Of a DNA stretch of 64,000 nucleotides, positions 46,450 to 56,525 are shown in pieces. The DNA lies in contig JAHDGK010000018.1 in the NCBI GenBank assembly GCA_020627685.1, positions 1 through 64,000 on the forward strand, written 5' to 3'. Source of the stretch: Granulosicoccus sp. GTDB taxonomy: Bacteria > Pseudomonadota > Gammaproteobacteria > Granulosicoccales > Granulosicoccaceae. Below the pieces are notes generated by a model. That model was not told the DNA's origin. It saw only the letters and a program-made list of their open reading frames with translations, and searched no databases. The translations under genes were made by a program, and so were the position numbers. How positions within the stretch are numbered: the stretch's first letter is position 1; each line of letters starts with the position of its first letter.

Positions 46450-48120
46450 CTACGCAATCTTTTTCTGCGCGTTCCTGTCAAAACCTGCAACATAGTTTCG
46501 CCACGTATTCTTTCCGGCTGTCTTTGCATCGTACATTGCAGAATCTGCAAGGCTCAGCAAATTTTCCATGTTGTCCGCATCTTGTGGGCATGAGGCAATA
46601 CCGACGCACGCGCCTATCTCGCATAACTGGCCATCTATCTGGTAGGGAGCAGCGACGGTTGAAACAATATCTGCTGCAATGCGATTTGCCGCTGCTGCGG
46701 ATCCTTCAGCTGAGAGTAAGACAACAAACTCATCGCCGCCAATGCGGGCGACCAGGTCCTCGACAATCACGTTCTCGGGTGAATAGACGCGTCCGGTGCA
46801 GCCCACCACTGACTCTATTCTGGAGGCAACTTCAATCAGGAGTTTGTCACCTGCATCATGGCCTTTTTCGTCGTTGACGATTTTAAAGTCATCCAGGTCA
46901 ATAAAAAGGACCGCAACGGGTTGTGAGCTTGAGGACTGCTCCACTGCACGATCTAGGCTTTCCATAAACAATCGACGGTTTGCCAACCCGGTTAGCCCGT
47001 CTAAATGTGCAATGCGCCAGACACTCGTTGTAGCGTCTTTTAATGACGTACTCAAATCATCAAAGGCATTAATTAGCTCGCCAATTTCATCATTTCTTTT
47101 TGAGATAGAGCCGCGGGATTCGCTTAAACGCATGACGGTTGCGACTAGATCGCGATCGGAATCCTTAGAAGACTTTTCGTGATCTCCTCGTAAAACAGCC
47201 GTCAACCGTTCAATAGGGCGTAACAAAGTGCCGTTCAAGACAAGCCATAAGGATGAAGTTACCACTGTTGCAGCCACTAAAAGCGTCAAGATCGTCATAT
47301 TAAGAGCTGCAGAACCCAGCCCTGATATATGGGCATCTTCTCGGACGCTCAGGAGTGCTAAATTTTCGCCATTAAGATCTTTGAGCAATCTGAAAGAATA
47401 CATATAGTCGGCATCTTGTACGAAGACGTCAGATACGTCACCGACCATCAACTCGGTTAATGCCGAATGATATTTCTCTGGAATCAAATCGTGCTTTGCT
47501 GGCAATAGCTCTACTTTAGACAGAACCGTTTTCCCGATTCTCTCGATATGCTCAGCGTTAAGCAGTCTTCCCGCGACAAATATGCCGCCTGAGGGGCCAT
47601 CGCCGCTGCTCCATAAAATGCTGGCAGACGATACGATTGCAGGCCCGTGTGCGGTATCGATTAACCCGGTCGCGTATTCACCGGACTCCATGGGAGACAT
47701 TAATGCGTCGCGCTTCGCGAGTCCTTCGGGAAATACATCTTTGATAGTCGATACGTCATCGTCGCCTAAGTAGGACTCACCCCAAACGACTTCGCCGTCC
47801 GCGTTTAATATGGCTCCGAAGTTCATACCTAAATACGATAGATAGGCCTCGGAGAGATTCTCTTCAATGTAGTCGTCGTATTCGCCTTTGGCGAATAGCA
47901 TGGTGTCGTCCCATTCCGCCCAATCGCTAACGAGAAAATCGACATCGACTCTTTCAAGTTCCATAAACTCATGGACGCGACGCAATTGGTTGCTGGCGTT
48001 TTCATGTTCTAATTGACTGAACGCTGGTGTGTAAATGAAACTTAAGACGAACCACGCGGCCAAAACGTACAAAATAAAAACACCGAGTAGTGTTCCAACG
48101 ACTTTGTTACGTAAGGACAT
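46450..48120 (-). CDS. Membrane CHASE4-like sensor diguanylate cyclase
   Basis: 556 aa. TM1 is at about 8-30, a ~230-residue periplasmic sensor with CHASE4-like features (HENASNQLRRVHEFMELERVDVDFLVSDWAEWDDTM) follows, then TM2 at about 275-297 and HAMP. The GGDEF domain has GGDEF at 461-465 with full synthase residues (RIGGDEFVVLLS). The allosteric I-site is not canonical: Asp is present six residues before the first Gly, but Arg at the expected place is Ile. It should make c-di-GMP without product inhibition by this route. No EAL domain. Monocistronic. Confidence 0.88.
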   Translation of the reverse strand: MSLRNKVVGTLLGVFILYVLAAWFVLSFIYTPAFSQLEHENASNQLRRVHEFMELERVDVDFLVSDWAEWDDTMLFAKGEYDDYIEENLSEAYLSYLGMNFGAILNADGEVVWGESYLGDDDVSTIKDVFPEGLAKRDALMSPMESGEYATGLIDTAHGPAIVSSASILWSSGDGPSGGIFVAGRLLNAEHIERIGKTVLSKVELLPAKHDLIPEKYHSALTELMVGDVSDVFVQDADYMYSFRLLKDLNGENLALLSVREDAHISGLGSAALNMTILTLLVAATVVTSSLWLVLNGTLLRPIERLTAVLRGDHEKSSKDSDRDLVATVMRLSESRGSISKRNDEIGELINAFDDLSTSLKDATTSVWRIAHLDGLTGLANRRLFMESLDRAVEQSSSSQPVAVLFIDLDDFKIVNDEKGHDAGDKLLIEVASRIESVVGCTGRVYSPENVIVEDLVARIGGDEFVVLLSAEGSAAAANRIAADIVSTVAAPYQIDGQLCEIGACVGIASCPQDADNMENLLSLADSAMYDAKTAGKNTWRNYVAGFDRNAQKKIA

Positions 48121-48420
48121 AGTTAAAGTTCATCTCATTGTGAGCGCGTGTAGAGGTACGTACGAGGTGCTCGTTGTAAAATACAACTCTGGAGTCGCGA
48201 TTAATTTTCAACTTTCTGCACTATTATGTTGCGGCGGATGCGCATAGCAGATTTATACCCACGGCATGAGAAGTACGACACATAAGGCTTAATAATTGAA
48301 TTATCCGTACGGTTTTGTGAACAGATGCTTATTGGATCTGGTGCTACGATCTGCAAGATCATCAACACGAAGCGGATTTATTGTGTCGCGGTATCCCCCG
48401 AACAGGTGATGTTTAGGTGT

Positions 48421-48477
48421 GTTCCTTTCTATAGAGTTGAGCCACGTCTATAACGCCAAACTCAGATAGGAAGGAAC
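48421..48477 (+). promoter_or_regulatory. Predicted RNA stem sequestering the ribosome binding site
   Basis: Left arm GTTCCTTTCTAT (48421-48432) can pair with ATAGGAAGGAAC (48466-48477) over 12 bp with one U-G pair and a 33-nt loop. The right arm contains the AGGAAGGA Shine-Dalgarno of the lipoprotein gene, whose ATG is at 48485. This could be an RNA thermometer, a leader switch or a translation-control hairpin; it requires the transcript to start upstream of 48421. The 300 bp before it (48121-48420) shows no gene. Confidence 0.5.
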
Positions 48478-48484
48478 AGAAAAA

Positions 48485-49141
48485 ATGAAATGTATGAAAC
48501 CCTACAGTGTGTTATCGATTGCTGTGTTTGCGGTGCTAAGTGGCTGCGCAATCACAACAACCGTTACCGAAAATGCGCCATTGGCACAGCTAGAACCGAT
48601 GGAAAAGCCTGGACGTGTTGAAGGGACTCGAGTTGTCCAAATAGACAAGTTGAAAGGGGAAGAGCGGCATTACGATATTCTATCGATCAATGACGATGGT
48701 ACTTACGCTGGAGTAAACCAAAACGGGTGTGAGTGGGTTGGTTCAGGTGAAATAGTAGCGCCAGCAGTTTCCTGGGGATCATGTGGCGGCTCTGGTGAAT
48801 GGAGTTCTGGCGAACACAGGAATCTCACAAAGGTGGGTGAACTCTGGCCGCTTGCTAAGGGTAACAAGGTGGCTTTCACTTACCAACAAGTGAACTCCCG
48901 TGGCGAGGTTAAACCGAAAACTAAACGAAGCTGTAAAGTAGACGGCCAAGTGAATATCGATACGGCTCTTGGAAACATGGATGCGTTTAAAGTAACTTGC
49001 GTTCGTCGCAAGGACACATGGTCAAAGACGCGTGTTTACTATTTCAATCCTGACTACGCCTACGCGGTCAAATACGTTGTAAGCAGCTCAAGTGATGGTA
49101 TCGAAAGGGATGTTGAGTTTTTAAGAGAAGAGAGCCTCTGA
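48485..49141 (+). CDS. Hypothetical lipoprotein
   Basis: 218 aa. A lipoprotein signal ends LSGC with Cys21, followed by Ala at +2, so outer-membrane sorting is possible. The mature domain is beta-rich with an internal stretch NGCEWVGSGEIVAPAVSWGSCGGSG and a C-terminal RVYYFNPDYAYAVKYVV strand. It has four further cysteines, possibly two disulfides. No recognised family. It lies between the diguanylate cyclase (divergent) and PhoX (convergent). Confidence 0.7.
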   Translation: MKCMKPYSVLSIAVFAVLSGCAITTTVTENAPLAQLEPMEKPGRVEGTRVVQIDKLKGEERHYDILSINDDGTYAGVNQNGCEWVGSGEIVAPAVSWGSCGGSGEWSSGEHRNLTKVGELWPLAKGNKVAFTYQQVNSRGEVKPKTKRSCKVDGQVNIDTALGNMDAFKVTCVRRKDTWSKTRVYYFNPDYAYAVKYVVSSSSDGIERDVEFLREESL

Positions 49142-49150
49142 TACAGCCAA

Positions 49151-49189
49151 AGTGACCGGCATCGCCTAACGGCGATAGCCGGTGCACTT
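49151..49189. terminator. Long hairpin between lipoprotein and phoX genes
   Basis: AGTG-CCGGC-TCGCC / GGCGA-GCCGG-CACT stem with small bulges and a TAAC loop. No T-run. It may end both convergent transcripts. Confidence 0.55.
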
Positions 49190-49205
49190 CAGTTACTTAT
49201 TGGGT

Positions 49206-51098
49206 TTAGCCCACCAATCCACCGTCATCGCGTGTTACCGCAATAATTGCCGAACGAGGTGTAGAAGACTCACCGCCATCTGGCCAGTGTCCTTCGCCTC
49301 GTTCTCCAGGATGCTGGACTCCGACGAACATAGTGCGTCTATCCGGACTCCACGTCAGCCCGGTGATTTCAGCTTGTTTAGGCCCCGTTAAAAACCGGCG
49401 AATTTCTCCGGTTACCGGATCTCCCAACAACATCTGATTATTTCCTTGCCCGGCGAAATCTTTCTCATTGGAATAATTGCCATCGGTTTGAATCCATAGC
49501 ATGCCGTTGGAATCAAACTTCAAACCGTCCGGAGAATTAAACATATTGCCTTCGTTTATATTGGCAGACCCAGCTCTGTCATCAGAATGAACAGCGGGGT
49601 TGCCCGCGAGTACATACAGGTCCCAACTGAAAGTGCTGCTTGTGTGGTCCGCCCCGTCTGGACGCCAGCGAACGATCTGGCCGTATTTATTCGCTTCTCG
49701 AGGGTTAGGGCCACCTACAGGCGTTTCGTCACCACCGGCATTGGCTTTGACACCGCGATTCCTATTGTTGGTTAAGCAACAATAAATTTCTGCAGCCATA
49801 GGGTTTGCGCTCACCCATTCTGGTCGGTCCATGGTGGTAGCACCTACAGCTGAGGCTGCCATGCGAGTGTGAATACAAACTTCCGCCATGTTTGCCATGC
49901 CTGTGGCTTCTGGCGAAAGTTCCCGCCATTCGCCGGTACCGTCATCGTTGAATTTTGCGGCGTAGAGTTTTCCTTCTTCTAATAAGGAATCGGTTTCGCC
50001 ACCCGGGGCATAGACGCCGTCTGATACATAGCGATAGAGAAATTCACCGCGTTCATCATCTCCCATGTATACGACAATGTGCCCGTCATTGTTGACTACA
50101 ACTTCAGCATTTTCATGTTTAAATCGGCCTAATGCGGTGCGTTTCTTGGGACGGCTGGTAGGGTCTGTCGCATCAACTTCGGTGACGTAGCCATGCCGAT
50201 TGTATTCATTAGATTCCTTAGCCAAATCGAAACGGTCATCAATTTTCTCCCAGCCGTATCCACGACCTTTGGGTGATATGCCGTAACGCTTCATCGAATC
50301 GGATACAGGGTGTTCTTCATCCGCAGTTGCAAAGTAGCCGTTGAAATTTTCTTCACAGGCTAGGTAGGTGCCCCAAGGAGTAGAGCCGTTGCCGCAGTTG
50401 TTGAATGTGCCCCTTGCAACTGTCCCTTCAGGATCAGCATTAGTTTTCATGAGGTCATGGCCTCGTGCAGGGCCGGTGATATCCATTTCAACATCAGGTG
50501 TAAAGCGACGGTTAAACGGGCTGTCTTTGACGACAGACCATGCGCCGTTGTCCTCTGCGATTTCAACGGACGTTAAGCCATGTGCGTTCATGCCTTTTAA
50601 TATGTCATCGTTGTTCTCAGCTTTACCCTCGGGACGGTTACCCCAGATGACTCCTCTATTAGTGTATTCGTTGTTGACGATAAGTATGAACTTGTCACCA
50701 TGTGGGTAGACTTCCATTCCATCGTTGTTATCACCAAACGAGAGTGCCTGGCTTGCCGCATTACCACGAGTTGCATGATCAAACTCTGGTGCATTCGACC
50801 ACAAGGGGTCACCCCAACGAGTAACCACATGAGCCTTGTAGCCAGGTGGTACCGTAATGTTGTCAGCGGTACTGCTTGGAATGGCTGCGAATGCAAACCT
50901 GTCTTGAGCAGCGCTGGCTGGTGTGTTGATGAGTACATTTCCAAAAGCTGCGACACTACCGAAAGCCATCACGCTTTTTAATAAATCTCGTCTGGACAAT
51001 GCGCTGTCTACAATTCTGTCAAAATCTGTTTCAGCGGGTCGGGGGTTGATGTATTCGTCGAATTCGTCAAACGATAGATCATCTGGGTTTGTCGTCAT
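49206..51098 (-). CDS. phoX: PhoX family alkaline phosphatase
   Basis: 630 aa from the ATG at 51098, which has GGAGA about 8 bp upstream; an upstream in-frame ATG at 51170 adds 24 residues and is less likely. A Tat signal is present (SRRDLLKSVMAFGS) after a 35-residue lead, as in PhoX precursors. The DUF839 propeller follows: WGDPLWSNAPEFD, NDGMEVYPHGDKFILIVNNEYT, TYLACEENFNGYF and EVCIHTRMAA. PhoX enzymes are Ca/Fe phosphatases used by marine bacteria to obtain phosphate from organic esters. No PhoB box was convincing upstream. Confidence 0.9.
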   Translation of the reverse strand: MTTNPDDLSFDEFDEYINPRPAETDFDRIVDSALSRRDLLKSVMAFGSVAAFGNVLINTPASAAQDRFAFAAIPSSTADNITVPPGYKAHVVTRWGDPLWSNAPEFDHATRGNAASQALSFGDNNDGMEVYPHGDKFILIVNNEYTNRGVIWGNRPEGKAENNDDILKGMNAHGLTSVEIAEDNGAWSVVKDSPFNRRFTPDVEMDITGPARGHDLMKTNADPEGTVARGTFNNCGNGSTPWGTYLACEENFNGYFATADEEHPVSDSMKRYGISPKGRGYGWEKIDDRFDLAKESNEYNRHGYVTEVDATDPTSRPKKRTALGRFKHENAEVVVNNDGHIVVYMGDDERGEFLYRYVSDGVYAPGGETDSLLEEGKLYAAKFNDDGTGEWRELSPEATGMANMAEVCIHTRMAASAVGATTMDRPEWVSANPMAAEIYCCLTNNRNRGVKANAGGDETPVGGPNPREANKYGQIVRWRPDGADHTSSTFSWDLYVLAGNPAVHSDDRAGSANINEGNMFNSPDGLKFDSNGMLWIQTDGNYSNEKDFAGQGNNQMLLGDPVTGEIRRFLTGPKQAEITGLTWSPDRRTMFVGVQHPGERGEGHWPDGGESSTPRSAIIAVTRDDGGLVG

Positions 51099-51424
51099 AG
51101 AGCTGTCTCCGAACTTCGTTAAAAGAAAAGAAGCGCTGCGAGTGATGAGCGAAAAAACGTCCCGCAACAAACTCCCGAAACGTCACTCTATCACCGATAT
51201 TTTTCAATTGTGTTAAACCACAGGTAAGTTTGGCGTCGAATGACGTTAGCGAAAAAGCTAGGTCTGTAAATAACTCACGGGTACCCTTTGCGCGAGTGAA
51301 CGGCGTTGCTTATCGACAGGCTAATGTTCAAAGGGTTAGAGCTGTAATTTTACGTCGCATTTGAGCTTGTATCGCTAAGTGAGTTAGCAACATAATGAAG
51401 AAAAATTTAGGACACCACTTGAAA
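51099..51424. other. Non-coding gap between phoX and the dehydrogenase
   Basis: About 325 bp between divergent genes. I see no supported gene, repeat or clear promoter match in it. Confidence 0.5.
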
Positions 51425-52384
51425 ATGCATATAGGTTTTATTGGTTTGGGCAATGTCGGCGGAAAACTCGCAGGCAGTTTGGTGCGCAATGGTTTTAATG
51501 TCACTGTCAGGGACTTAGACAAAAGTGCCGCGCAGGAACTTTTAGACAAAGGTGCCAAGTTTGGCGATAGTGCGGCAAAGATGGGGGCTGAGTGCGATAT
51601 CGTCATCACCTGTTTGCCATCTCCCGCTGCTAGTGCAAGTGTTGTGGAAGGTCCTGATGGGCTGTTGGAGGGGCTTACCCCCGGGACCATCTGGGCCGAA
51701 ATGAGCACAACAGACGAAGCAGAGGTCACGCGCCTAGGTGCAAAGATTGTAGAAGCCGGTGGTTTCGCCGTAGATTGCCCGGTTTCGGGTGGCTGTCACC
51801 GCGCGGCAACGGGCAACATAGCCATTTTTGCCGGTTGCGATCGCCCGGTATTTGAAAAACTACTGCCCGTATTAAAAGCGATGGGCAGGCGAATATTGCA
51901 CACCGGTGAACTGGGCAGTGCATCGGTACTGAAAGTGGTAACAAACTACCTGGCTACTGCAAACTTACTAAGTATTAGCGAAGCGTTGGTGACGTGCAAA
52001 GCTGCCGGAATGGATATGGCCACGGCCTATGAGGCCATTAAAGTATCGTCAGGTAATTCCTTTGTTCATGAAACCGAAAGTCAGGTAATTCTCAACGGAT
52101 CACGAGATATTAACTTCACGATGGATCTGGTACTTAAAGATATTGGTTTGTTTCAATCCGTGGCTGACAGGGCAGGTGTGCCGTTAGAGATAAATCCGTT
52201 GATGATAAAAATCATGAAAGACGGTGCAGAGCGGTATGGTATGCGCGAGTGGTCGCCCAACATTATTAAACGACTGGAGGAGGCTGCCAACGTTCAGGTC
52301 CTTGCGGACGGTTTCCCTGCTGAAATGACAGACGATGAGCCGGAAGAGGAAGGTTACGAAATTATTCCGAAAAGCCGGCAGTAG
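51425..52384 (+). CDS. 3-hydroxyisobutyrate dehydrogenase-like NAD(P) enzyme
   Basis: 319 aa from the ATG at 51425 (MHIGFIGLGNVGG); a start at 51395 is possible and adds 10 residues. The NAD site is GLGNVGGKLA. The substrate loop DCPVSGGCHRAATGNIAIFAGC is present, and the catalytic Lys lies in GSASVLKVVTNYLA. The beta-hydroxyacid dehydrogenase family oxidises 3-hydroxyisobutyrate, tartronate semialdehyde and similar compounds. The acidic C-terminal tail of about 20 residues is unusual. It is upstream of, but not in, the leucine operon. Confidence 0.85.
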   Translation: MHIGFIGLGNVGGKLAGSLVRNGFNVTVRDLDKSAAQELLDKGAKFGDSAAKMGAECDIVITCLPSPAASASVVEGPDGLLEGLTPGTIWAEMSTTDEAEVTRLGAKIVEAGGFAVDCPVSGGCHRAATGNIAIFAGCDRPVFEKLLPVLKAMGRRILHTGELGSASVLKVVTNYLATANLLSISEALVTCKAAGMDMATAYEAIKVSSGNSFVHETESQVILNGSRDINFTMDLVLKDIGLFQSVADRAGVPLEINPLMIKIMKDGAERYGMREWSPNIIKRLEEAANVQVLADGFPAEMTDDEPEEEGYEIIPKSRQ

Positions 52385-52420
52385 GCTCGCATTTGTCAAA
52401 TAGGCTCGCTATCTGTTTTT

Positions 52421-52876
52421 TTAAATAGGTAGCACAGTTGTATTTTTTATTTCACTCATAGCAAACGATGAACTGATCTGCCCCACCGTGGGCAGACTCA
52501 GCAAGTCGTTTTTAACCAGCTTCTCGTAGTCCTTTATCGATGCGGTGACGACGCGCAGCATGTAGTCCTGCTCACCTGACATGGTGTAGCACTGTAAGAC
52601 GTTGGGATGCGCTCTGGCGGCATTCTCGAACGCTTCCATGCTGGCTTTGTCATGCTGTTTTAGCCGAATGAAGCAAAAGACCGTGATGTGAAGACCGAGT
52701 GCATCGGTGTCCAGAACCACGTTCCGCTCAATGATCAGCCCGTCCGATTCCAGTTTCTTTAGGCGCCTCCAGCACGGGGTGTGGCTTAGTCCGATTCTTT
52801 CACCGAGCTCAGCCACGCTGAGCTGCGGCTCGGCCTGGAGCGCCCTTAATAGTTTCAAATCCGTACTATCAGGCAT
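52421..52876 (-). CDS. Lrp/AsnC family transcriptional regulator
   Basis: 151 aa from the ATG at 52876 (MPDSTDLKLLRALQ). A longer frame to 53002 adds a hydrophobic, non-family stretch and reaches into the divergent promoter, so it is not used. HTH: LSVAELGERIGLSHTPCWRRLKKLESDGLI; the C-terminal RAM domain senses amino acids (YTMSGEQDYMLRVVTASIKDYE). It is divergent from the ferredoxin oxidoreductase operon, so probably its regulator, responding to leucine or a related amino acid. Confidence 0.92.
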   Translation of the reverse strand: MPDSTDLKLLRALQAEPQLSVAELGERIGLSHTPCWRRLKKLESDGLIIERNVVLDTDALGLHITVFCFIRLKQHDKASMEAFENAARAHPNVLQCYTMSGEQDYMLRVVTASIKDYEKLVKNDLLSLPTVGQISSSFAMSEIKNTTVLPI

Positions 52877-52891
52877 TGGATTAGGATATTT

Positions 52892-52928
52892 TTGACAATA
52901 AAGCGCAAATAGTAGGATGAATATCCTA
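52892..52928 (+). promoter_or_regulatory. Promoter and palindromic site before the oxidoreductase operon
   Basis: TTGACA at 52892-52897 and a weak TAGGAT -10 at 52913. The -10 lies in the perfect palindrome TAGGAT-GAAT-ATCCTA (52913-52928). It is placed as an operator for the divergent Lrp-type regulator. A related half site (TTAGGATATT) lies at 52881-52890. Confidence 0.5.
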
Positions 52929-53019
52929 TAAGGCGCAATAGGCATCACATAAAATCGCAAACCTGTCCTAAGAAAATCAGGGCACACTAGTCCAACGATC
53001 AAATGCCGAGGTAGCGAAG

Positions 53020-56000
53020 ATGGGTGTCACTCATTCTCTGGATGATAAATACACTGCGTTGGACGGCAGTGCCTTTATGACGGGAACTCAGGCCTTGGTC
53101 CGGCTACCCATGGCTCAGATGCGCCGTGATCAGAAGGCAGGCTTGAATACGGCTGCTTTTGTTACCGGTTACCGTGGCTCGCCTTTAGGTTCATATGACC
53201 AACAGTTGCTGCTGGCTAAATCGCATTTGGATAGTCATGGGGTGCGATTTCAGCCAGGTGTTAATGAAGATCTTGCTGCAACGGCCATTTGGGGAACGCA
53301 GCAAGTTCCCTTGTCTTCACAGGCTAACAAAGACGGGGTTGTGGGTTATTGGTATGGCAAAGGGCCCGGTGTCGACCGATGCGGTGATGTTTTTAAGCAT
53401 GGTAATGCGGCAGGTACATCCACGCATGGAGGTGTTCTTTGTTTTGCCGGAGATGACCACACCGCTAAATCATCAACACTGCCGCATCAGTCCGATCATG
53501 CCTTTATGGCAGCTGTTATGCCGGTGTTGTACCCGTCATCTATTCACGAATTTATAGAGCTCGGTTTATTCGGCATCGCTATGTCTCGCTACTCCGGTGC
53601 TTGGGTGGGGTACAAGGTCATCTCGGACACGGTAGAAACCAGCGCTGTGGTGTCCTTGGGTGATGAGAACAAAAGCTTTCTGTTGCCCGATGATTTTGAC
53701 ATGCCGGATGGTGGACTCAATCTTCGCTGGCCGGACCCGCCGTTGGTTCAAGATGACAGACTGCAGGAACATAAAGCTTACGCAGCATTAGCTTTTGCGC
53801 GAGCCAATAAAATCGATCAAGTGGTGCTGGATTCCAAGAACGCTAGATTTGGCATTGTCGCTACCGGCAAAGCGTTTGAAGATGTCAGGCAAGCGTTAAC
53901 CGAACTTGCCATCGATGAAAACACGGCGCATGAGATTGGGCTGCGTCTTTACAAGGTGCGTATGCCGTGGCCGCTTGAGCCTAGTGGGATTCGATCGTTC
54001 TCAGAAGGACTGGAAGAAGTGCTCATCATTGAGGAGCGACGCGAAATTATAGAGCACCAAATTAAACAGCAGCTGTTTAACTGGCGTTCAGATGTAAGGC
54101 CGAGAATTATCGGTAAATTTAATGAAAACGATGAACCTTTTTTACCGTTGTCCGCTGCGCTTTCAACGTCCAGGGTAGCGCGTGCTATTGCTGCAAGATT
54201 GTTGAAGTTGCCACTTGAAGAATCGTTAAAGCGACGCATTGAAGATCGCCTCGAGTACTTACAGAAACGTGCTGATGAACGTGTGTCCTTGGCAGCACCT
54301 ATCGAGAGACAACCGTGGTTCTGTTCGGGTTGCCCGCACAACTCGTCAACGAAAGTCCCCGAAGGTTCCACTGCTATGGCCGGTATTGGTTGTCACTATA
54401 TGGTGCAGTGGATGGATCGAAATACATCCACGTTCACACAAATGGGCGGAGAAGGTGTCTCCTGGACTGGCTTGAGTCCTTTCACCGATGAAAAACATCG
54501 ATTCGTCAATATTGGTGACGGGACGTATTTTCATTCCGGTTTGTTGGCTATACGTGCATCGGTTGCAGCTGGAGTGAACCTGACATACAAAGTGCTGTTC
54601 AATGACGCCGTTGCTATGACGGGTGGGCAAGCCGTTGATGGTGATTTAACCGCAACAGATATTGCTCACCAACTGCATGCGGAAGGGGTGTCACCCATTT
54701 ATGTCGTTAGCGATGAGCCGGAAAATTTCTCGCTAAGTGAATTACCCGCAGGCGTCACGATAGAGCATCGGGAAAACCTGGATTCGGTACAACGCACATT
54801 GCGGGAGCTTAAAGGGTGTAACGCCATTGTTTATGCACAAACCTGTGCCGCTGAAAAACGTCGAAGGCGTAAGCGGGGTTTGATGCCCGATCCAGCAAAA
54901 CGGGTCATCATTAATAGTGATGTCTGCGAAGGGTGTGGCGACTGCTCAATACAATCCAACTGCGTATCCATTGAACCTATAGATACGCCCATGGGCCGCA
55001 AAAGAACCATTAACCAATCGAGTTGCAACAAAGATTTTTCATGTGTGCAAGGTTTCTGTCCCTCTTTTGTTACGGTTGACGGGGGGGAGTTGAGGGCGCC
55101 TGAAAAGCCAGCGATGCCAACAGTCACTGAAACGTTGGAAATGCCCGTTGTTCCTTCTCTCAACGATGTCACTTGGAATATCGCCATAACCGGTGTCGGT
55201 GGGACGGGCGTGCTAACTATCGGTGCGTTGTTGGGTATGGCCGCTCATGTTGACGGTCATGCTTCGATGATTCTGGATATGGCAGGTTTGGCTCAGAAAG
55301 GCGGAGCCGTGTTAAGTCATGTGCGTTTGGCTCGTCATCCGTCAATGGTTACCAGTCCGCATATCGTTGTTGGCAGTGCTGACCTGCTGATTGCCGCAGA
55401 TGCTGTTGTTGCTGCATCCGCAGAGGGTTCCGTTTTGTGTGATGGAAATAGAACTGAATCTGTCGTTAATACAACTACTGCACCTGTTGCAAGCTTCATA
55501 CATCATCGTGATATCGATTTCAAATACAGCGCTGTGGAGGCACGTATCGGTGAGGTCTCCAAAAATGCTAAACACTTCCATGCGTTTGGAAAAATTGCTA
55601 AAGATAAAATTGGCGACAGCATTGCGACCAATATCATGATGCTGGGGTATGCGTGGCAAAGTGGACTCATTCCGTTGAGCTATGAATCATTAATGTCGGC
55701 CATAGAGCTTAATGGAGTGGCGGTCGCCGCAAACAAGCATGCGTTCTATTGGGGTCGTAAGTTGAGGCTTGAGCCCGAGTTGCTTAAAGCGGACACCATA
55801 GCGTTATCGAAAAACGCTGACAATGCTACGACACAAACCGGGCTTCAGTCGCTACTAAGGCATCGTGAAAAACATTTGGTCGCCTATCAAAACCAGCGAT
55901 TGGCGAATCGCTATAAGGCGCTAGTGAGCGAAGTGGTTGATGCGTGTACGCAGTTAGGCCTGGATGATTCTCTACCTACCATCGTTGCTACGGAATATGC

Positions 56001-56499
56001 CAGGCTGCTGGCCTACAAAGACGAGTATGAAGTGGCCAGATTATATTCATTACCCGCTTTCACGGAGCAATTGAAAAAGACGTTTACCGGGGATTTTAAA
56101 TTTAGCCTGCATCTCGCTCCACCGATTTTGAGTAGGCCCGGTCCAGATGGACGTCCGAAAAAACGCCAATTTGGATCTAGCATCTTGCCGTTGTTCAAGC
56201 TATTGCAACATGGCAAAAAAATACGCGGCACGTGGATCGATCCTTTTTCACACACGCAAGAGCGCCGTACAGAAAGAGCATGGATAGAAAAATTTGAAAG
56301 CGATGTGTCTCTGGTACTGAGTGAGCTGAATGTTCGAAATGTTGAACAGGCCAAAACCCTACTTAATGTACCGGCACAAATTAGGGGGTTTGGTATCGTT
56401 AAATGCACCGCGATGCGGGAAGCTGACGTAGAGCGCAGGGCTGCGCTAGAATCTTTCCGTAACGTGAAACAAGATGCAGTCTCATCGGCTGCAGCTTAA
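53020..56499 (+). CDS. Indolepyruvate ferredoxin oxidoreductase, IorA-IorB fusion
   Basis: 1159 aa. The N-terminal part is the pyrimidine-binding/TPP enzyme region with [15 protein letters not shown]; the middle has [18 protein letters not shown] and [13 protein letters not shown]. The ferredoxin-like Cys motifs begin at about Cys636 ([13 protein letters not shown], then [10 protein letters not shown]). The C-terminal gamma-like domain starts [21 protein letters not shown]. This is the fused 2-keto-acid:ferredoxin oxidoreductase found in many aerobic bacteria, oxidising arylpyruvates and perhaps branched 2-keto acids to acyl-CoA. It leads the operon with ivd and mcc, 20 bp before ivd. Confidence 0.9.
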   Translation: MGVTHSLDDKYTALDGSAFMTGTQALVRLPMAQMRRDQKAGLNTAAFVTGYRGSPLGSYDQQLLLAKSHLDSHGVRFQPGVNEDLAATAIWGTQQVPLSSQANKDGVVGYWYGKGPGVDRCGDVFKHGNAAGTSTHGGVLCFAGDDHTAKSSTLPHQSDHAFMAAVMPVLYPSSIHEFIELGLFGIAMSRYSGAWVGYKVISDTVETSAVVSLGDENKSFLLPDDFDMPDGGLNLRWPDPPLVQDDRLQEHKAYAALAFARANKIDQVVLDSKNARFGIVATGKAFEDVRQALTELAIDENTAHEIGLRLYKVRMPWPLEPSGIRSFSEGLEEVLIIEERREIIEHQIKQQLFNWRSDVRPRIIGKFNENDEPFLPLSAALSTSRVARAIAARLLKLPLEESLKRRIEDRLEYLQKRADERVSLAAPIERQPWFCSGCPHNSSTKVPEGSTAMAGIGCHYMVQWMDRNTSTFTQMGGEGVSWTGLSPFTDEKHRFVNIGDGTYFHSGLLAIRASVAAGVNLTYKVLFNDAVAMTGGQAVDGDLTATDIAHQLHAEGVSPIYVVSDEPENFSLSELPAGVTIEHRENLDSVQRTLRELKGCNAIVYAQTCAAEKRRRRKRGLMPDPAKRVIINSDVCEGCGDCSIQSNCVSIEPIDTPMGRKRTINQSSCNKDFSCVQGFCPSFVTVDGGELRAPEKPAMPTVTETLEMPVVPSLNDVTWNIAITGVGGTGVLTIGALLGMAAHVDGHASMILDMAGLAQKGGAVLSHVRLARHPSMVTSPHIVVGSADLLIAADAVVAASAEGSVLCDGNRTESVVNTTTAPVASFIHHRDIDFKYSAVEARIGEVSKNAKHFHAFGKIAKDKIGDSIATNIMMLGYAWQSGLIPLSYESLMSAIELNGVAVAANKHAFYWGRKLRLEPELLKADTIALSKNADNATTQTGLQSLLRHREKHLVAYQNQRLANRYKALVSEVVDACTQLGLDDSLPTIVATEYARLLAYKDEYEVARLYSLPAFTEQLKKTFTGDFKFSLHLAPPILSRPGPDGRPKKRQFGSSILPLFKLLQHGKKIRGTWIDPFSHTQERRTERAWIEKFESDVSLVLSELNVRNVEQAKTLLNVPAQIRGFGIVKCTAMREADVERRAALESFRNVKQDAVSSAAA

Positions 56500-56525
56500 C
56501 GACCAACCCATTCAGGATCTTGTCT

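Noticed and set aside
46410-46877. Open frame of 155 codons on the plus strand after the tRNA terminator
   Set aside because: It lies antisense to the C-terminal GGDEF domain, which is clearly coding, and has an unlikely composition.
51099-51424. Pho box upstream of phoX
   Set aside because: No convincing paired CTGTCAT-type repeats were seen in the gap.
52877-53002. N-terminal extension of the Lrp-type regulator
   Set aside because: The extra residues are hydrophobic, unlike the family, and would run through the shared promoter and palindrome.
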